Shown in pieces: positions 25,418-37,275 of a stretch of DNA of 64,000 nt. The notes under the pieces were generated by a model. That model ran no database searches, was not told the DNA's origin, and saw only the letters and a list, made by a program, of their open reading frames with translations. The number at the start of each line of letters is the position of its first letter. Positions within the stretch are counted from its first letter, which is position 1. Source of the stretch: Nocardia takedensis NBRC 100417 (lineage in GTDB: Bacteria; Actinomycetota; Actinomycetes; Mycobacteriales; Mycobacteriaceae); the NCBI RefSeq assembly GCF_000308695.1, contig NZ_BAGG01000040.1, forward strand, positions 1-64,000, written 5' to 3'. The translations under genes were made by a program, and so were the position numbers.

Positions 25418-27303
25418 CCCGGTCGCGGTCCGCGCCGCCTCCGCGGCGCGGTTCGCGGCCTGCTGGGCCGCCGCGGGCGCGCACGGCGGCCTCGGATCGT
25501 CCGGTGCGTCTGCGGCTCGGGGTGGGCCGCATCGTCATGTTGGTGGCGTTGGCGGTGGTCGCGCTGCAACTGCTGTGGATCCAGTCGATCTCGGCGCCGG
25601 ACCTGTCGGCCCAGGCGGCCAGCCAGCGCACCACGCGCGAACCGGAGATGGCGATCCGCGGCCCGATCACCGACCGCAACGGCGAGGCGATGGCGTTCAC
25701 CACCATCGCCAAGGCGCTGACCTTCCAACCGGTTCGGGTCCGCGAGGAACTCGAGCAGGCGCGCGCGGACTCCCAGAAGGCTCCCGATCCCGAGGAGCGG
25801 TTGAAGGCGATCGCGAAGACGGTGCACGAGAAACTCGGCAGGCCGACGCCCAGCGAGGCGGACCTGCTGGGGATGCTGCACAGCGACGAGCCGTTCGTGT
25901 ACCTGGCGCGCAATGTGGACGCGCGGGTCGCGGCCGAGATCAAGGAGCGTTTCCGCGAGGTCGGCACCGAGGCGCAACCGCTGCGCGAATATCCGGGCGG
26001 GTCGTTGGCCGCCAACATCATCGGCGCGACCGGCTGGGACGGCCACGGTCTGATCGGGCTGGAGTCCTCGCTGGACTCGGTGCTCGCGGGCACCGACGGG
26101 TCGGTCACCTACGACCGGGGTTCGGACGGCGCGGTCATCCCGGGCAGTTGGCGTGACAAACAGCCCGCCGTCGACGGCAACGGGGTCGAACTCACCCTGG
26201 ACTCCTACCTCCAGTACTACGTGCAGCAGCAGGTGCAGCAGGCGCGTGAGCTGTCCGGCGCGCAGGGCGCGTCCGCGGTGGTGCTCGACGCGCGTACCGG
26301 GCAGGTCCTGGCGATGGCCAACGACAGCACCTTCGATCCGGCGCTGGGGCCGCAGAACTGGGGCACGCTCAAGACCAACAACCCCTCGGTCAGCGACCCG
26401 TTCGAGCCCGGTTCGGTGAACAAGATCGTGACCGCCGCCGCGGCCATCGAGTACGGCCTGACCCAGCCCGACGAGATCCACCAGGTGCCCGGGTCGATCA
26501 AGATGGCGGGCGTCACCGTCGGCGACGCCTGGGAGCACGACGTCGAGCCGTACACGACGACGGGGATCTTCGGGAAGTCCTCCAACGTCGGCACGCTGAT
26601 GCTGGCCCAGCGGGTCGGTGAGGACCGTTACGCGGACATGTTGCAGCGCTTCGGACTCGGGCAGCGCACGGGCGTCGGCCTGCCGGGCGAGACGGCCGGG
26701 TTGGTGCCCGCGCGCGACCAGTGGTCCGGCGGCACCTTCGCCAACCTGCCCATCGGGCAGGGTCTTTCGATGTCGACCTTGCAGATGACGAGCATGTACC
26801 AGGCCATCGCCAACGACGGTCTGCGGATTCCGCCGCGGGTGGTGCGCGCCACGGTCGCCAAGGACGGGACCCGCACGGAAGAACCACAACCCGAGGCCGT
26901 GCGGGTGGTCAGTCCCAGCACCGCCGACACTCTGGAGACGATGTTCCAGGCCGTCGTGCAGCGTGACCGGATGGATTCGGCGCAGACCGGCACCGGGTGG
27001 CCCGCCGCGGTCGAGGGATATCAGATCGCCGGGAAGACCGGTACGGCACAGAAGATCGATCCGAAATGCAAGTGCTACTCCAGTTCCAGCTACTGGATCA
27101 CCTTCGCCGGTATCGCGCCGGCCGACAACCCGCGCTACGTGGTCGGTTTGATGCTCGACAACCCCGTGCGCAGCTCCGACGGCAGCGGCGGCCAGTCCGC
27201 CGCGCCGCTGTTCCACAGCATCGCGTCCTGGGCGTTGCAGCGCGATCGCATCCCGCCTTCGCCCGGTCCGGCGCGGCAGTTCGTCCTGCGGGCAGGCATG
27301 TGA
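25414..27303 (+). CDS. ftsI: Penicillin-binding protein 3 / septal transpeptidase FtsI (PbpB)
   Basis: Septal peptidoglycan transpeptidase, 629 residues. An N-terminal helix (GRIVMLVALAVVALQLLWI) is followed by the pedestal domain (RGPITDRNGEAMAF). The transpeptidase domain has the active Ser334 in PGSVNK, SSN at 389-391, and KTGT at 541-544. It crosslinks septal wall under control of FtsQLB and FtsW. The start codon overlaps the FtsL gene (ATGA). A KCKCYSSSSYW segment sits just after KTGT; the paired Cys are unusual but lie in a variable loop. Confidence 0.95.
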   Translation: MTRSRSAPPPRRGSRPAGPPRARTAASDRPVRLRLGVGRIVMLVALAVVALQLLWIQSISAPDLSAQAASQRTTREPEMAIRGPITDRNGEAMAFTTIAKALTFQPVRVREELEQARADSQKAPDPEERLKAIAKTVHEKLGRPTPSEADLLGMLHSDEPFVYLARNVDARVAAEIKERFREVGTEAQPLREYPGGSLAANIIGATGWDGHGLIGLESSLDSVLAGTDGSVTYDRGSDGAVIPGSWRDKQPAVDGNGVELTLDSYLQYYVQQQVQQARELSGAQGASAVVLDARTGQVLAMANDSTFDPALGPQNWGTLKTNNPSVSDPFEPGSVNKIVTAAAAIEYGLTQPDEIHQVPGSIKMAGVTVGDAWEHDVEPYTTTGIFGKSSNVGTLMLAQRVGEDRYADMLQRFGLGQRTGVGLPGETAGLVPARDQWSGGTFANLPIGQGLSMSTLQMTSMYQAIANDGLRIPPRVVRATVAKDGTRTEEPQPEAVRVVSPSTADTLETMFQAVVQRDRMDSAQTGTGWPAAVEGYQIAGKTGTAQKIDPKCKCYSSSSYWITFAGIAPADNPRYVVGLMLDNPVRSSDGSGGQSAAPLFHSIASWALQRDRIPPSPGPARQFVLRAGM

Positions 27304-27322
27304 GCGACGCGCACGGCGTCGC
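27304..27322 (+). terminator. Weak hairpin between ftsI and murE
   Basis: GCGACGC at 27304-27310 and GCGTCGC at 27316-27322 form a 7-base stem right after the ftsI stop. A second small hairpin (TGCACC/GGTGCA at 27348-27362) follows. This 133-base gap is the only sizeable break from ftsL to ftsQ, so it may hold an attenuator or an internal promoter for murE (AT-rich CCTTATATCTATG at 27403-27415). Confidence 0.35.
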
Positions 27323-27436
27323 GTCGATCCCGCAACACCGAGGCGCGTGCACCGCCGGTGCATCCACGTCGGTAACCTGACTCGTCGTCGCACGAAGCGT
27401 TTCCTTATATCTATGTCCCGATCGGAGAGGAGCAAG

Positions 27437-29095
27437 GTGCCCGCGCAGTCCAGTCCGCACGCGCTGCGGCCTGCCGGCCCGCCGTCGACGCCGCTGACCA
27501 CCGTGCTGGAACTGACCGGCGCGCAGCCCGTACAGGCTTCGGGGTTCGACCCCGCGCGCGTGGCGGTGACCGGTATCGAGCAGCGGTCGCACGCGGTTCT
27601 ACCGGGTGATCTGTTCGCCGGACTACCGGGCGCCAAGGCGCACGGCGCGCGCTTCGCCGCCGACGCGGTGGCGCGCGGCGCGGTCGCGGTCTTCACCGAC
27701 GCGCAGGGCGCGGAGTCGATCGGTGATCTCGGCGTGCCGGTGCTGGTGCGCGAGCGGCCCCGCGAGGTGCTCGGCGAACTCTCGGCCGCCCTGTACGGCA
27801 ATCCCTCCCGCGCGCTGCGCGTCATCGGCATCACCGGCACCTCGGGCAAGACCACCACCTCGTACCTGGTGGAGGCCGGTCTGGCCGCGGCGGGTCTGTC
27901 CACCGCGCTGATCGGCACCATCGAGACCCGTATCGGCGGGTCGCGGGTGCCCAGCGCGCTGACCACCCCCGAGGCCCCGCAGTTGCACGCGATGTTCGCG
28001 TTGATGGTCGAACAGGGGGTGCGGGCGGTGGTGATGGAGGTGTCCAGCCACGCGCTGGCCCTGGGCCGCGTGGACGGCGTCCGGTTCGCCGTGGGCGCGT
28101 TCACCAATCTGTCCCAGGACCACCTGGATTTCCACCGCGATCTCGACGACTACTTCGGCGCCAAGCGCAGGCTGTTCGACCCGTCCTCACCGGTGGCGGC
28201 GCGGACCGCGGTCGTCTGCGTGGACGACGAGTGGGGTGCGCGGTTGGCGGCGGATCTGGCGGGTCCGGTCACGGTGTCCACCACCGCCGCGCCTGCGACG
28301 TCCCCCACCGCCCCGCCCGCGACCTGGAAAGTGGCCGGCGCGGTCGACGCGCACGGCGGTGAGCAGCGGTTCACCGCCGACGGCCCAGACGGCGAGGTGC
28401 CGGTGCGGTTGCGGTTGCCCGGTCGCTACAACGTCGCCAACGGTCTGCTCGCGGTCGCGGTGTGCGCGGCGGCGGGTGTCGAGGCGGCCGTGGCCGCGCC
28501 CGCACTGGCCGAGGTGGACGTCCCCGGCCGGATGCAGCGCATCGATCTGGGGCAGGATTTCCTCGCCGTGGTCGACTACGCGCACAAACCGGCCGCCGTG
28601 GAATCGGTGGTCGCCACGCTGCGCGCGCACCTGCGTGCCGAGAATCCGGCCGCGCCGGGTCGGCTCGCGGTGGTCGTCGGCGCGGGCGGGGACCGCGACG
28701 CGGGTAAGCGCCCGCTCATGGGCGCGGCGGGCGCGCGCGGCGCCGACCTGCTGATCATCACCGACGACAATCCCCGCACCGAGGACCCGGCCGTCATCCG
28801 CGCCGCGCTGCGCGCGGGCGCGCTCGAGGTGCCCGAGGCCGAGCGCGCCGAGGTGCGCGAGATCGGCGATCGCGCGGCGGCCGTCGCGGCGGCGGTCGAG
28901 TGGGCGCGTCCCGGTGACGTGGTGCTGGTCGCGGGCAAGGGCCACGAGACGGGCCAGGAGATCGACGGCGTCAAACAGCCCTTCGACGACCGCGAGGTGC
29001 TCGCCGCCGCGGTCCGGCGGGTGGCGGGGACAGCGCACACTATCCACTCGCGAAGTCCGCACGGTACGGACGCGGAGGACTTGACGATTTCATGA
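27437..29095 (+). CDS. murE: UDP-MurNAc-tripeptide synthetase MurE
   Basis: Adds meso-diaminopimelate to UDP-MurNAc-L-Ala-D-Glu. The GTG at 27437 is chosen because GAGAGGAG precedes it; an ATG at 27413 has no ribosome site. This gives 552 residues. Motifs: the ATP loop GITGTSGKTTT at residues 131-141, VMEVSSHAL, LSQDHLDFH, and DDNPRTEDP, whose DNPR marks specificity for meso-diaminopimelate. The stop overlaps murF (ATGA). A variable Ala/Thr/Pro insert lies near residues 280-300. Confidence 0.95.
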   Translation: MPAQSSPHALRPAGPPSTPLTTVLELTGAQPVQASGFDPARVAVTGIEQRSHAVLPGDLFAGLPGAKAHGARFAADAVARGAVAVFTDAQGAESIGDLGVPVLVRERPREVLGELSAALYGNPSRALRVIGITGTSGKTTTSYLVEAGLAAAGLSTALIGTIETRIGGSRVPSALTTPEAPQLHAMFALMVEQGVRAVVMEVSSHALALGRVDGVRFAVGAFTNLSQDHLDFHRDLDDYFGAKRRLFDPSSPVAARTAVVCVDDEWGARLAADLAGPVTVSTTAAPATSPTAPPATWKVAGAVDAHGGEQRFTADGPDGEVPVRLRLPGRYNVANGLLAVAVCAAAGVEAAVAAPALAEVDVPGRMQRIDLGQDFLAVVDYAHKPAAVESVVATLRAHLRAENPAAPGRLAVVVGAGGDRDAGKRPLMGAAGARGADLLIITDDNPRTEDPAVIRAALRAGALEVPEAERAEVREIGDRAAAVAAAVEWARPGDVVLVAGKGHETGQEIDGVKQPFDDREVLAAAVRRVAGTAHTIHSRSPHGTDAEDLTIS

Positions 29096-30618
29096 TCGAG
29101 ATGACACTGCGGGAGATCGCGGACGTCGTGGGCGGCACGCTGCACGACGTCTCCGACCCGGAGGCGCGGGTGACCGGTTCGGTCGAATTCGATTCGCGGC
29201 GAATCGGTCCCGGTGGTCTGTTTCTCGCATTGCCGGGCGAGCGCTCGGACGGGCACGATTTCGCCGCCGCGGCCGTCGCCGCGGGAGCGGCGGCGGTGCT
29301 GGCCGCGCGCCCGGTGGGCGTGCCCGCCGTCGTGGTCACCCCGGAACCCGGAACGGTGCCCGCGAGTTCGGTGGCGCTGGCCGGGGATTCCGACGGGTCC
29401 GGCGCGGCCGTGCTGGCCGCGCTCGCGGCGTTGGCGCGCGAGAGCGTGCGCAGGCTCTCGGCGCGTTCGGTCGGTGACACGCACGGGTTGACGGTCGTGG
29501 GCGTCACCGGGTCCTCCGGCAAGACCTCCACCAAGGATCTGCTGGCGGCGGTGCTGGCCCCGCTCGGGTCGGTCATCGCCCCGCCCGGCTCGTTCAACAA
29601 CGAACTGGGGCATCCGTGGACGGCGCTGCGCGCCGACGAGTCCACCCGCTTCCTGGTGCTGGAACTGTCCGCGCGCGGCCCCGGGCACATCGCCGCGCTG
29701 GCCGCGGTCGCGCCGCCCGCCATCGGCGTGGTGCTCAACGTCGGCACCGCGCACCTGGGTGAATTCGGCAGCCGTGAGGCGATCGCCCAGACCAAGGGCG
29801 AGTTGGTCGAGGCGCTGCCCGTCGACGGTGTCGCGGTGCTCAACGCCGACGATCAGCAGGTCGCCGCGATGGCCACGCGCACGAAGGCGAACGTGGTCAC
29901 CGTGGGTCAGGCGGCGGGGGCGCGGATCCGGGCCACCGACGTGCGCCTGGACGACGAGGCCCGCGCCCGATTCACCCTGCACACCCCCGAGGGCAGCGTC
30001 GAGATCCGCTTGGCCGTGCACGGGGAACACCAGGTCGGCAACGCGCTGTCGGCGGCCGCGGTCGCCCGTGCCTGCGGCGCGGATCTCACGACGATCGCCG
30101 AGGCGCTCTCCGGCGCGCGCGCCGCGTCGGCGCGGCGCATGGACGTGCGCACCACGGGGGACGGCGTCACCGTGGTCAACGACTCCTACAACGCCAACCC
30201 CGATTCGGTGCGCGCCGCGCTCAAGGCGCTGGTCACCATGTCCAAGGCGGGCGAGACACCGCGGCGCAGTTGGGCGGTGCTCGGCGAGATGGCCGAACTG
30301 GGCGAGGAATCGGTGATCGAACACGACCGCATCGGCAGGCTCGCCGTGCGCCTGGACGTCGACCGCCTGGTGGTGGTCGGCACCGATCGGCCGTCCCGGG
30401 CGATGCACCAGGGCGCGGTGATGGAAGGCTCGTGGGGCGAGGAATCCCTCCTCGTCCCGGATATCGGCGCGGCCATCGCCCTGCTCGACGCGGAAGTCGA
30501 GGCGGGTGACGTGGTGCTGGTCAAGGCGTCCAAGTCGGTCGGCCTGTGGGAGGTCGCCGAACATCTGACGGGCAACCGTGCGGACGATCGCGGGAACGGC
30601 ACGGAGGCAGCGCAGTGA
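29092..30618 (+). CDS. murF: UDP-MurNAc-tripeptide:D-Ala-D-Ala ligase MurF
   Basis: Completes the cytoplasmic pentapeptide by adding D-Ala-D-Ala. A 508-residue Mur ligase with ATP loop [13 protein letters not shown], the [11 protein letters not shown] motif, [14 protein letters not shown], and [15 protein letters not shown] near residue 363. Its ATG overlaps the murE stop and its stop overlaps mraY (GTGA), so translation is coupled across all three. Confidence 0.95.
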   Translation: MIEMTLREIADVVGGTLHDVSDPEARVTGSVEFDSRRIGPGGLFLALPGERSDGHDFAAAAVAAGAAAVLAARPVGVPAVVVTPEPGTVPASSVALAGDSDGSGAAVLAALAALARESVRRLSARSVGDTHGLTVVGVTGSSGKTSTKDLLAAVLAPLGSVIAPPGSFNNELGHPWTALRADESTRFLVLELSARGPGHIAALAAVAPPAIGVVLNVGTAHLGEFGSREAIAQTKGELVEALPVDGVAVLNADDQQVAAMATRTKANVVTVGQAAGARIRATDVRLDDEARARFTLHTPEGSVEIRLAVHGEHQVGNALSAAAVARACGADLTTIAEALSGARAASARRMDVRTTGDGVTVVNDSYNANPDSVRAALKALVTMSKAGETPRRSWAVLGEMAELGEESVIEHDRIGRLAVRLDVDRLVVVGTDRPSRAMHQGAVMEGSWGEESLLVPDIGAAIALLDAEVEAGDVVLVKASKSVGLWEVAEHLTGNRADDRGNGTEAAQ

Positions 30619-31691
30619 GACAGATCCTATTCGCGGCGGCCATCGCTCTGGCGGTGTCCATCCTGCTGACACCGCTGCTGATCAAATTCTTCGCCAAGCA
30701 GGGGTTCGGCCAGGAGATCCGCGTCGACGGCCCGGCCAGTCATCAGGCCAAGCGCGGCACGCCGACGATGGGCGGCGTCGCGATCCTGATCGGCCTGTGG
30801 GCCGGCTACCTCGGGTCGCACCTGATCGGCATCGGCTACGACGCCGAAGGGCCGACCGCCTCGGGTCTGCTGGTGCTCGGCCTGACCACCGCGCTCGGCG
30901 CGGTCGGCTTCGTCGACGATTTCATCAAGATCCGCAAGGGCCGCAATCTCGGCCTCACCGCGGCGGGCAAGTACATCGGCCAGTTGACGGCGGCGGTGGT
31001 CTTCGGCGTGCTGGCGCTGCAATTCCGCAACGACTACGGCCTGACCCCGGCCAGCAAGCACATCTCCTACGTCCGCGACATCACCACGGTGTCGATGGGC
31101 GTGATCTTCTTCCTGCTGTTCGTGAGTCTGATCGTGGTCGGCACCTCGAACGCGGTGAATCTCACCGACGGTCTGGACGGTCTGGCCGCGGGCTCGATGA
31201 GTCTGGTCATGGGCGGCTACGTCATCATCACGTTCTGGCAGTACTACCACGCGTGCGCCACCAAACCCGAGGCCGGTTGCTACAACGTGCGCGATCCGCT
31301 GGACCTCGCCCTGGTGGCGGCCGCGGGCGCGGCCGCGTGTATCGGCTTCCTGTGGTGGAACGCCGCGCCCGCCAAGATCTTCATGGGCGACACCGGTTCG
31401 CTCGCGCTGGGCGGTCTGCTCGCGGGGATGGCGATCACCACCCGCACCGAACTGCTCATGGTGGTGCTGGCGGCGCTGTTCGTCGCCGAGGCGCTGTCGG
31501 TGATCCTGCAAGTCGCGGTCTACCGGACCACGCGCAACCGGTTGTTCAAGATGGCCCCGTTCCACCATCACTTCGAGCTCAGCAAGTGGGCGGAGACGAC
31601 GGTCATCATCAGGTTCTGGCTGCTGGCGGCGATGGCCTCCGCGGTCGGGCTCGGTCTGTTCTACAGCGAATATCTCTCCGCGGTCGGGTGA
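30615..31691 (+). CDS. mraY: Phospho-MurNAc-pentapeptide transferase MraY
   Basis: Membrane enzyme that makes lipid I on undecaprenyl phosphate, 358 residues with about ten helices. The GTG start overlaps the murF stop. Conserved motifs: KRGTPTMGG near residue 50, GFVDDFIKI with the catalytic Asp pair, [25 protein letters not shown], and the C-terminal [11 protein letters not shown]. All the expected active-site Asp and His residues are present. Confidence 0.96.
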   Translation: MRQILFAAAIALAVSILLTPLLIKFFAKQGFGQEIRVDGPASHQAKRGTPTMGGVAILIGLWAGYLGSHLIGIGYDAEGPTASGLLVLGLTTALGAVGFVDDFIKIRKGRNLGLTAAGKYIGQLTAAVVFGVLALQFRNDYGLTPASKHISYVRDITTVSMGVIFFLLFVSLIVVGTSNAVNLTDGLDGLAAGSMSLVMGGYVIITFWQYYHACATKPEAGCYNVRDPLDLALVAAAGAAACIGFLWWNAAPAKIFMGDTGSLALGGLLAGMAITTRTELLMVVLAALFVAEALSVILQVAVYRTTRNRLFKMAPFHHHFELSKWAETTVIIRFWLLAAMASAVGLGLFYSEYLSAVG

Positions 31692-33202
31692 CACAAGCGA
31701 TGGTCGAACATTCTCCGCGGGCCCTGCGCTCTCCCGGGCCCATGCTCGAATTCCTGCGCGGCCGCGACGTGCTCGTCGCGGGCTGGGGCGTCTCCGGACG
31801 GTCCCTGATCGAACCGCTGCGCGACATCGGGGCCAATCCGGTGGTCACCGACGCGGGCGCCAAGGCGCTGGCCGAGGCCGCCGAACTCGGACTCGAGGTG
31901 GCCGCCTGCGCCGACCTCGAATCGACGCCGCCCGGTGAGCCGCGCGGTCTGTCCCGCTTCGCGCTGGTCATCACCAGTCCGGGCTGGCGGCCGGATTCGC
32001 CGGTGCTGGCGGCGGCGGTCACCGAGGGCATCCCGGTGTGGGGCGACGTCGAATTCGCCTGGTGGGTCGATCAGGCCCGGATCTACGGTCCGGTGCGCAA
32101 ATGGCTGGTCATCACCGGGACCAACGGCAAGACCACCACCACCCAGATGACGCACGCGATCCTGCGCGCGGCCGGCATCGCCAGCGTGGCCTGCGGCAAC
32201 ATCGGGCTGCCCATCCTGGACGCGCTGCGCCGCACCCCCGGTCCGCAGGTGCTCGCGGTGGAACTGTCCTCGTTCCAACTGCACTGGGCGCCGTCGGTGC
32301 GCCCGGAGGCGGGCGTGGTGCTCAACGTCGCCGAGGATCACCTGGACTGGCACGGCGGCCTGGACGCCTACGCCGCCGCCAAGGCGCGCGCCCTGTACGG
32401 GCGGGTCGGCGTGGTCGGCCTGGACGACGCGGTCGCGGCCTCGCTGGCGCGCAAGGCCAAGGCCCGCCGGGTCATCGGTTTCCGCGTCGGCGTGCCCGCC
32501 GACGGCGAACTCGGCGTCGTGGACGGCAAACTGCTCGATCGGGCCTTCACCAAGGCCGCGATCCTGGCCGAGGTCGGCGACATCAGCCCGCCCGGGCCCG
32601 CGGGTGTGGCCGACGCGCTCGCGGCCTCCGCGCTGACCAGGGCCATCGACGTCGCCCCGCAGTTCGTGCGGGAAGGACTGATCGAGCACAAGGTCGGCCC
32701 GCACCGCGCGGCGTTCGTGCGCGAGGTCGCGGGCGTCGACTTCATCGACGATTCCAAGGCCACCAACCCGCACGCGGCGCGGTCCTCGATCCTGGCCCAT
32801 CCGCACGTGGTGTGGATCGCGGGCGGGCAGTTGAAGGGCGCGCACGTCGAGGATCTGGTCGAGGAGGTCGCCGAACGACTCGTCGGCGCGGTGCTGATCG
32901 GCAGCGACGCGCCGGTGATCGCCGCCGCGTTGGCGCGACACGCGCCCGAAGTCCCGGTCGTGGAGGTCCGCGCGGGAGACGATGCAGGGATGCAGGACGA
33001 TCCGTCGAGAGCCGACAAGGCCGACGCGCTGATGGCGCGGGCCGTGCGCGAAGCGGCGGGACTCGCCGGTCGCGGCGACACCGTGCTACTCGCGCCCGCG
33101 GCGGCCTCGTTGGACATGTTCGCCGATTACACCCACCGCGGACGCAGTTTCGCCGCCGCGGTGCACGCGCTGGAAGACGGTGACATCGGGCGGCAATTGT
33201 GA
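31688..33202 (+). CDS. murD: UDP-MurNAc-L-Ala:D-Glu ligase MurD
   Basis: Adds D-glutamate to UDP-MurNAc-L-Ala. 504 residues from the GTG at 31688, which overlaps the mraY stop; an in-frame ATG at 31700 is an alternative. Motifs: [13 protein letters not shown] at the N-terminal nucleotide fold, the ATP loop [27 protein letters not shown], and [14 protein letters not shown] short insert ([16 protein letters not shown]) sits near the C-terminus. The stop overlaps ftsW (GTGA). Confidence 0.95.
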   Translation: MTQAMVEHSPRALRSPGPMLEFLRGRDVLVAGWGVSGRSLIEPLRDIGANPVVTDAGAKALAEAAELGLEVAACADLESTPPGEPRGLSRFALVITSPGWRPDSPVLAAAVTEGIPVWGDVEFAWWVDQARIYGPVRKWLVITGTNGKTTTTQMTHAILRAAGIASVACGNIGLPILDALRRTPGPQVLAVELSSFQLHWAPSVRPEAGVVLNVAEDHLDWHGGLDAYAAAKARALYGRVGVVGLDDAVAASLARKAKARRVIGFRVGVPADGELGVVDGKLLDRAFTKAAILAEVGDISPPGPAGVADALAASALTRAIDVAPQFVREGLIEHKVGPHRAAFVREVAGVDFIDDSKATNPHAARSSILAHPHVVWIAGGQLKGAHVEDLVEEVAERLVGAVLIGSDAPVIAAALARHAPEVPVVEVRAGDDAGMQDDPSRADKADALMARAVREAAGLAGRGDTVLLAPAAASLDMFADYTHRGRSFAAAVHALEDGDIGRQL

Positions 33203-34674
33203 CCACGGCGGCACGGGGACGGGAAGCACGCAAGGCGGCGCGCGGTGAGAGCGCCGGCGGCGGCACCCGTTTCGGCGCCTGGCTGGCGCGACCGTTGGCC
33301 TCGTTCCACCTGATCGTCACCATCGCGACACTGCTCACCGTGCTGGGCCTGGTGATGGTGCTCTCGGCGTCGAGCGTGGAAGCCTACGCGGTGGGCGGTT
33401 CGGCCTATTCGCTGTTCATCCAGCAGGCCATGTTCGCCGCGATCGGTTGCGTGCTGTTCTATCTGGCGCTGCGGATTCCGTTGCGCCGGTTGCGGCAGTG
33501 GTCGTTCCCGCTGTTCGCGGCCTCGGTGCTGGCGCTGCTGCTGGTGTTGATCCCCGGCATCGGTGAGGAGGTGCAGGGCGCGCGGCGCTGGTTCGTGCTC
33601 GGGCCGATCTCGGTGCAGCCCTCCGAGATCGTCAAGGTGACGCTGGTGGTGTGGGGCGCGCACCTGCTGGCCTCGCGCCGCTCGGAACGGGCCGGACTCA
33701 AGGACATCCTGGTGCCGCTGGTGCCCGCGGGCCTGCTGGTCTGTCTGCTGGTCGTGCTCCAGCCGAACCTGTCGACCACGATCGCGCTCGGCATCGTGCT
33801 GGCGGCGCTGCTGTGGTTCGGCGGACTGCCGGTGCGACTGTTCATCACGATCGCGATCTCCGGCGTCATCGCCGCGGCGGTGCTGGCGCTCTCGGCCGGC
33901 TACCGCTCGGACCGGATGCGCGCGTTCTTCAATCCCGGCGACGACCCGCAGGGCATCGGCTACCAGGCCCGCCAAGCCCTGTATTCGCTGGCCGACGGCG
34001 GGATCTGGGGCCGCGGCCTCGGGCAGAGCCGGGCCAAGTGGAGCTACCTGCCGAACTCGCACAACGACTTCATCTTCGCCATCATCGGCGAGGAACTGGG
34101 CTTCCTCGGCTGCGCGCTGGTGCTCGGACTGTTCGCGCTGTTCGTCTACACCGGCTTGCGGATCGCCGCGCGTTCGGTCGACCCGTTCCTGCGCCTGCTC
34201 ACCGCGACCGCGACCACCTGGATCACCGCCCAGGCGCTGATCAACATCGGCTACGTGGTCGGATTGCTGCCCGTGACGGGTTTGCAGTTGCCGCTGGTGT
34301 CGGCCGGTGGCTCGTCGCTGGCGATCACGCTGTTCATGTTCGGCATCATCGCCAACGCGGCCCGCCACGAACCGGAGGCGGTTTCGGCGCTGCACGCCGG
34401 TCAGGACGGGCGGGTCAGCAGGTTGCTGCGCCTGCCCAAACCCGAGGTGTACTCGCCGGCCAAAGCGCAGTCGGCCCGAGCGCGCCGCGCGCCGCAGGAC
34501 GGCAGGCGTCAGCCGCCGCCCGCGCGTCGCCAGCCCCCGCGTCGCCGCCCGCCCGAACAACAACCACGCCGCCGCTCGGCCGAGAGCCGCGGCACCAGTT
34601 CGCTGCGCGCCACCCGCGCGTGGGAACCGACTTATCCGATGCCACATGCTAGAGAACGGGGTAGATCCAGGTGA
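33199..34674 (+). CDS. ftsW: Septal SEDS glycosyltransferase FtsW
   Basis: Polymerises lipid II at the septum together with FtsI. 491 residues, about ten membrane helices. SEDS motifs: [19 protein letters not shown], the [17 protein letters not shown] loop, and [13 protein letters not shown] near the end. A C-terminal cytoplasmic tail of about 100 residues is strongly Arg/Pro-rich ([17 protein letters not shown]), a feature of corynebacterial-type FtsW, where the tail contacts FtsZ. The GTG start overlaps murD and the stop overlaps murG. Confidence 0.95.
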   Translation: MTTAARGREARKAARGESAGGGTRFGAWLARPLASFHLIVTIATLLTVLGLVMVLSASSVEAYAVGGSAYSLFIQQAMFAAIGCVLFYLALRIPLRRLRQWSFPLFAASVLALLLVLIPGIGEEVQGARRWFVLGPISVQPSEIVKVTLVVWGAHLLASRRSERAGLKDILVPLVPAGLLVCLLVVLQPNLSTTIALGIVLAALLWFGGLPVRLFITIAISGVIAAAVLALSAGYRSDRMRAFFNPGDDPQGIGYQARQALYSLADGGIWGRGLGQSRAKWSYLPNSHNDFIFAIIGEELGFLGCALVLGLFALFVYTGLRIAARSVDPFLRLLTATATTWITAQALINIGYVVGLLPVTGLQLPLVSAGGSSLAITLFMFGIIANAARHEPEAVSALHAGQDGRVSRLLRLPKPEVYSPAKAQSARARRAPQDGRRQPPPARRQPPRRRPPEQQPRRRSAESRGTSSLRATRAWEPTYPMPHARERGRSR

Positions 34675-35792
34675 GTGACGTGCGGTCCGGGCTTTCGGTG
34701 ATCGTCGCGGGTGGTGGTACCGCGGGACATATCGAACCCGCCCTCGCCGTCGCGGACGCGCTGCGCCGACTCGACGACACGATTCGGGTGACCGCCCTCG
34801 GCACCCAGCGTGGCCTGGAGACCACGCTGGTGCCCGAGCGCGGATATCCGTTGGAGCTCATCCCGCCGGTCCCGTTGCCGCGCAAGCCGAGTGCCGACCT
34901 GCTGCGCCTGCCGGGCCGGGTGCGCGCCTCGGTGGCCCGCACTCGCGAGGTCATCGACGCCGTACAGGCCGATGTCGTCATCGGATTCGGCGGTTACGTC
35001 GCGCTGCCCGCGTATCTGGCGGCGGGGCGCGGCCTGACCCGGCGGCGTCGCGCGGTGCCGGTGGTGGTGCACGAGGCCAACGCCAAGGCGGGCATCGCGA
35101 ACAAGGTGGGCGCGCGCCGCGCCGCGCGCGTACTGGCGGCGGTGCCCGGTTCGGGGCTCTCGCACGCGCAGGTCGTCGGCATCCCGGTGCGCGCGGCCAT
35201 CACCACGTTGGACCGCGCCGCGCTGCGCGCCGCGGCCCGCGACGAATTCGGCCTGCCCCCCGACGGACCGGTGCTGCTGGTCTTCGGCGGTTCGCAGGGC
35301 GCGCGCACCCTCAACGAGGCGGTGTCCTCGGCGGCGCCGCAGTTGGCGGCCGCGGGCATCTCGGTGCTGCACGCGCACGGACCGAAGAACACCCTCGAGG
35401 TCACCGAACGCGACGGCGCGTCCCGCTACGTCGCGCTGCCGTACCTGTCGCGGATGGATCTGGCCTACGCCGCGGCCGACGCGGTGGTGTGCCGATCGGG
35501 CGCGATGACGGTGGCCGAGGTGTCCGCGGTCGGATTGCCCGCCTTCTATGTTCCGCTGCCGCACGGCAACGGCGAACAGGAACTCAACGCCCGACCGGTG
35601 GTCGCCAAGGGGGGTGGCAGAATCGTCCCCGATTCGGAACTGACCCCGAAATATGTGATCGACGAGGTGATACCGCTGCTCACGGACCCGGCACGGCTGA
35701 GCGAGATGGGGCGCGCCGCCGCGGGCGCCGGACATCGCGACGCCGCCGACGAAGTGGCGCGGATCGTTGTGGAGGTGGCCGGTCGTGAGTGA
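34671..35792 (+). CDS. murG: Lipid II synthase MurG
   Basis: Peripheral membrane GT-B glycosyltransferase that adds GlcNAc to lipid I, 373 residues. The N-terminal loop reads [20 protein letters not shown], where many species have [48 protein letters not shown] and the UDP-binding [22 protein letters not shown] follow. The GTG start overlaps the ftsW stop, and murC starts 8 bases before the murG stop. Confidence 0.95.
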   Translation: MSDVRSGLSVIVAGGGTAGHIEPALAVADALRRLDDTIRVTALGTQRGLETTLVPERGYPLELIPPVPLPRKPSADLLRLPGRVRASVARTREVIDAVQADVVIGFGGYVALPAYLAAGRGLTRRRRAVPVVVHEANAKAGIANKVGARRAARVLAAVPGSGLSHAQVVGIPVRAAITTLDRAALRAAARDEFGLPPDGPVLLVFGGSQGARTLNEAVSSAAPQLAAAGISVLHAHGPKNTLEVTERDGASRYVALPYLSRMDLAYAAADAVVCRSGAMTVAEVSAVGLPAFYVPLPHGNGEQELNARPVVAKGGGRIVPDSELTPKYVIDEVIPLLTDPARLSEMGRAAAGAGHRDAADEVARIVVEVAGRE

Positions 35793-37275
35793 CGAGGATC
35801 GTTCGGAACTGCCCGCCGAACTACAGCGGGTGCACATGGTCGGCATCGGCGGCGCGGGCATGTCGGGGATCGCGCGCATCCTGCTCTCGCGGGGCGGCGC
35901 GGTCTCCGGGTCCGACGCCAAGGAGAGCCGCGGGGTGTTGGCGCTGCGGGCGCGCGGCGCGCAGGTGCGCATCGGTCACGACGCCAACGCGCTGGACCTG
36001 CTGCCCGGCGGCCCGACCGTGGTGGTGACCACCTACGCCGCCATCCCGAAGACCAATCCGGAACTGGTCGAGGCGCATCGGCGCGAGATCCCGGTGCTGC
36101 TGCGCCCGACCGTGCTGGCCTCGCTGATGCGCGGCCACCGCAGCCTGCTGGTGTCCGGTACGCACGGCAAGACCTCGACCACCTCGATGCTGATCGTGTC
36201 GTTGCAGCACTGCGGCCTCGACCCGTCCTTCGCGGTCGGCGGCGAGCTCAACGAGGCGGGCACCAACGCCCACCACGGCACCGGCGACATCTTCGTGGCC
36301 GAGGCCGACGAGAGCGACGGTTCGCTGTTGCAGTACGACCCGGATGTCGCGGTCGTCACCAACATCGAGTCCGATCACCTGGACTTCTTCGGCACCGACG
36401 AGGCGTACGTCCAGGTCTTCGACGATTTCACCGAACGCCTCGCCGCGGGCGGACTGCTGGTGGTGTGCCTGGACGATCCCGGTTCGCGGGCGCTGGCCGA
36501 GCGGGTGGGCCCCGGCCTCGCCGCGCGCGGTGTGCGCGTGCTCGGTTACGGCTCCGGCGATCTCACCGACGCGCCCGTCCCGGTCGGTGTGCGACTGCAC
36601 AACTGGGAGCCGCGCGACGTCGGCGGCGTAGCCCAGTTCCAGCTCTCCGACGAACCCGGCCCGCGCACGCTGCGGTTGGCGGTGCCGGGCAGGCACATGG
36701 CCCTCAACGCGCTGGGCGCGCTGCTGGCCGCGCGGGCGGCGGGCGCGGACCCGGACGAGATCGTGCAGGGGCTCGAAGGTTTCGGCGGGGTGCATCGCCG
36801 CTTCCAGTTCGTCGGCCGGGAGAACGGCGTGCGCGTCTTCGACGACTACGCCCACCACCCGACCGAGGTGCGCGCGGTGCTCGGTGCCGCCGCCGAACTG
36901 GTGCAGCAGGAGGCCCGCGACGGCGCGCGGTCGCGCCAGGGCCGGGTCATCGTGGTCTTCCAACCCCACCTCTACAGCCGCACCGCCACGTTCGCGACCG
37001 AATTCGGCGCGGCGCTGAGTCTGGCCGACGAAGTGGTCGTCCTCGACGTCTTCGGCGCGCGGGAGGAACCGCTGCCGGGTGTGAACGGCGCGCTGGTCGC
37101 CCAGGCGGTGACGGCGCCGGTGCACTATCAGCCGGACATGTCGCGGGTCGGCCGCCAGGTCGCCGGCCTGACCCTGCCCGGTGACGTCGTGATCACCATG
37201 GGCGCGGGCGATGTGACGATGCTGGGCAGCCAGATCCTCGACGGCCTGCGGGCACGGCCCCAGTACGGTCGGTGA
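35785..37275 (+). CDS. murC: UDP-MurNAc:L-Ala ligase MurC
   Basis: First Mur ligase, adding L-alanine to UDP-MurNAc. 496 residues from the GTG at 35785, overlapping murG by 8 bases. Motifs: [17 protein letters not shown], the ATP loop [48 protein letters not shown] and [11 protein letters not shown]. All conserved acidic and His residues are present. The stop overlaps ftsQ (GTGA). Confidence 0.95.
   Translation: MSDEDRSELPAELQRVHMVGIGGAGMSGIARILLSRGGAVSGSDAKESRGVLALRARGAQVRIGHDANALDLLPGGPTVVVTTYAAIPKTNPELVEAHRREIPVLLRPTVLASLMRGHRSLLVSGTHGKTSTTSMLIVSLQHCGLDPSFAVGGELNEAGTNAHHGTGDIFVAEADESDGSLLQYDPDVAVVTNIESDHLDFFGTDEAYVQVFDDFTERLAAGGLLVVCLDDPGSRALAERVGPGLAARGVRVLGYGSGDLTDAPVPVGVRLHNWEPRDVGGVAQFQLSDEPGPRTLRLAVPGRHMALNALGALLAARAAGADPDEIVQGLEGFGGVHRRFQFVGRENGVRVFDDYAHHPTEVRAVLGAAAELVQQEARDGARSRQGRVIVVFQPHLYSRTATFATEFGAALSLADEVVVLDVFGAREEPLPGVNGALVAQAVTAPVHYQPDMSRVGRQVAGLTLPGDVVITMGAGDVTMLGSQILDGLRARPQYGR

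Noticed and set aside
25072..28107. 1011-codon minus-strand open frame across ftsI and murE
   Set aside because: Antisense shadow of two certain genes; no ribosome site and no recognisable domain.
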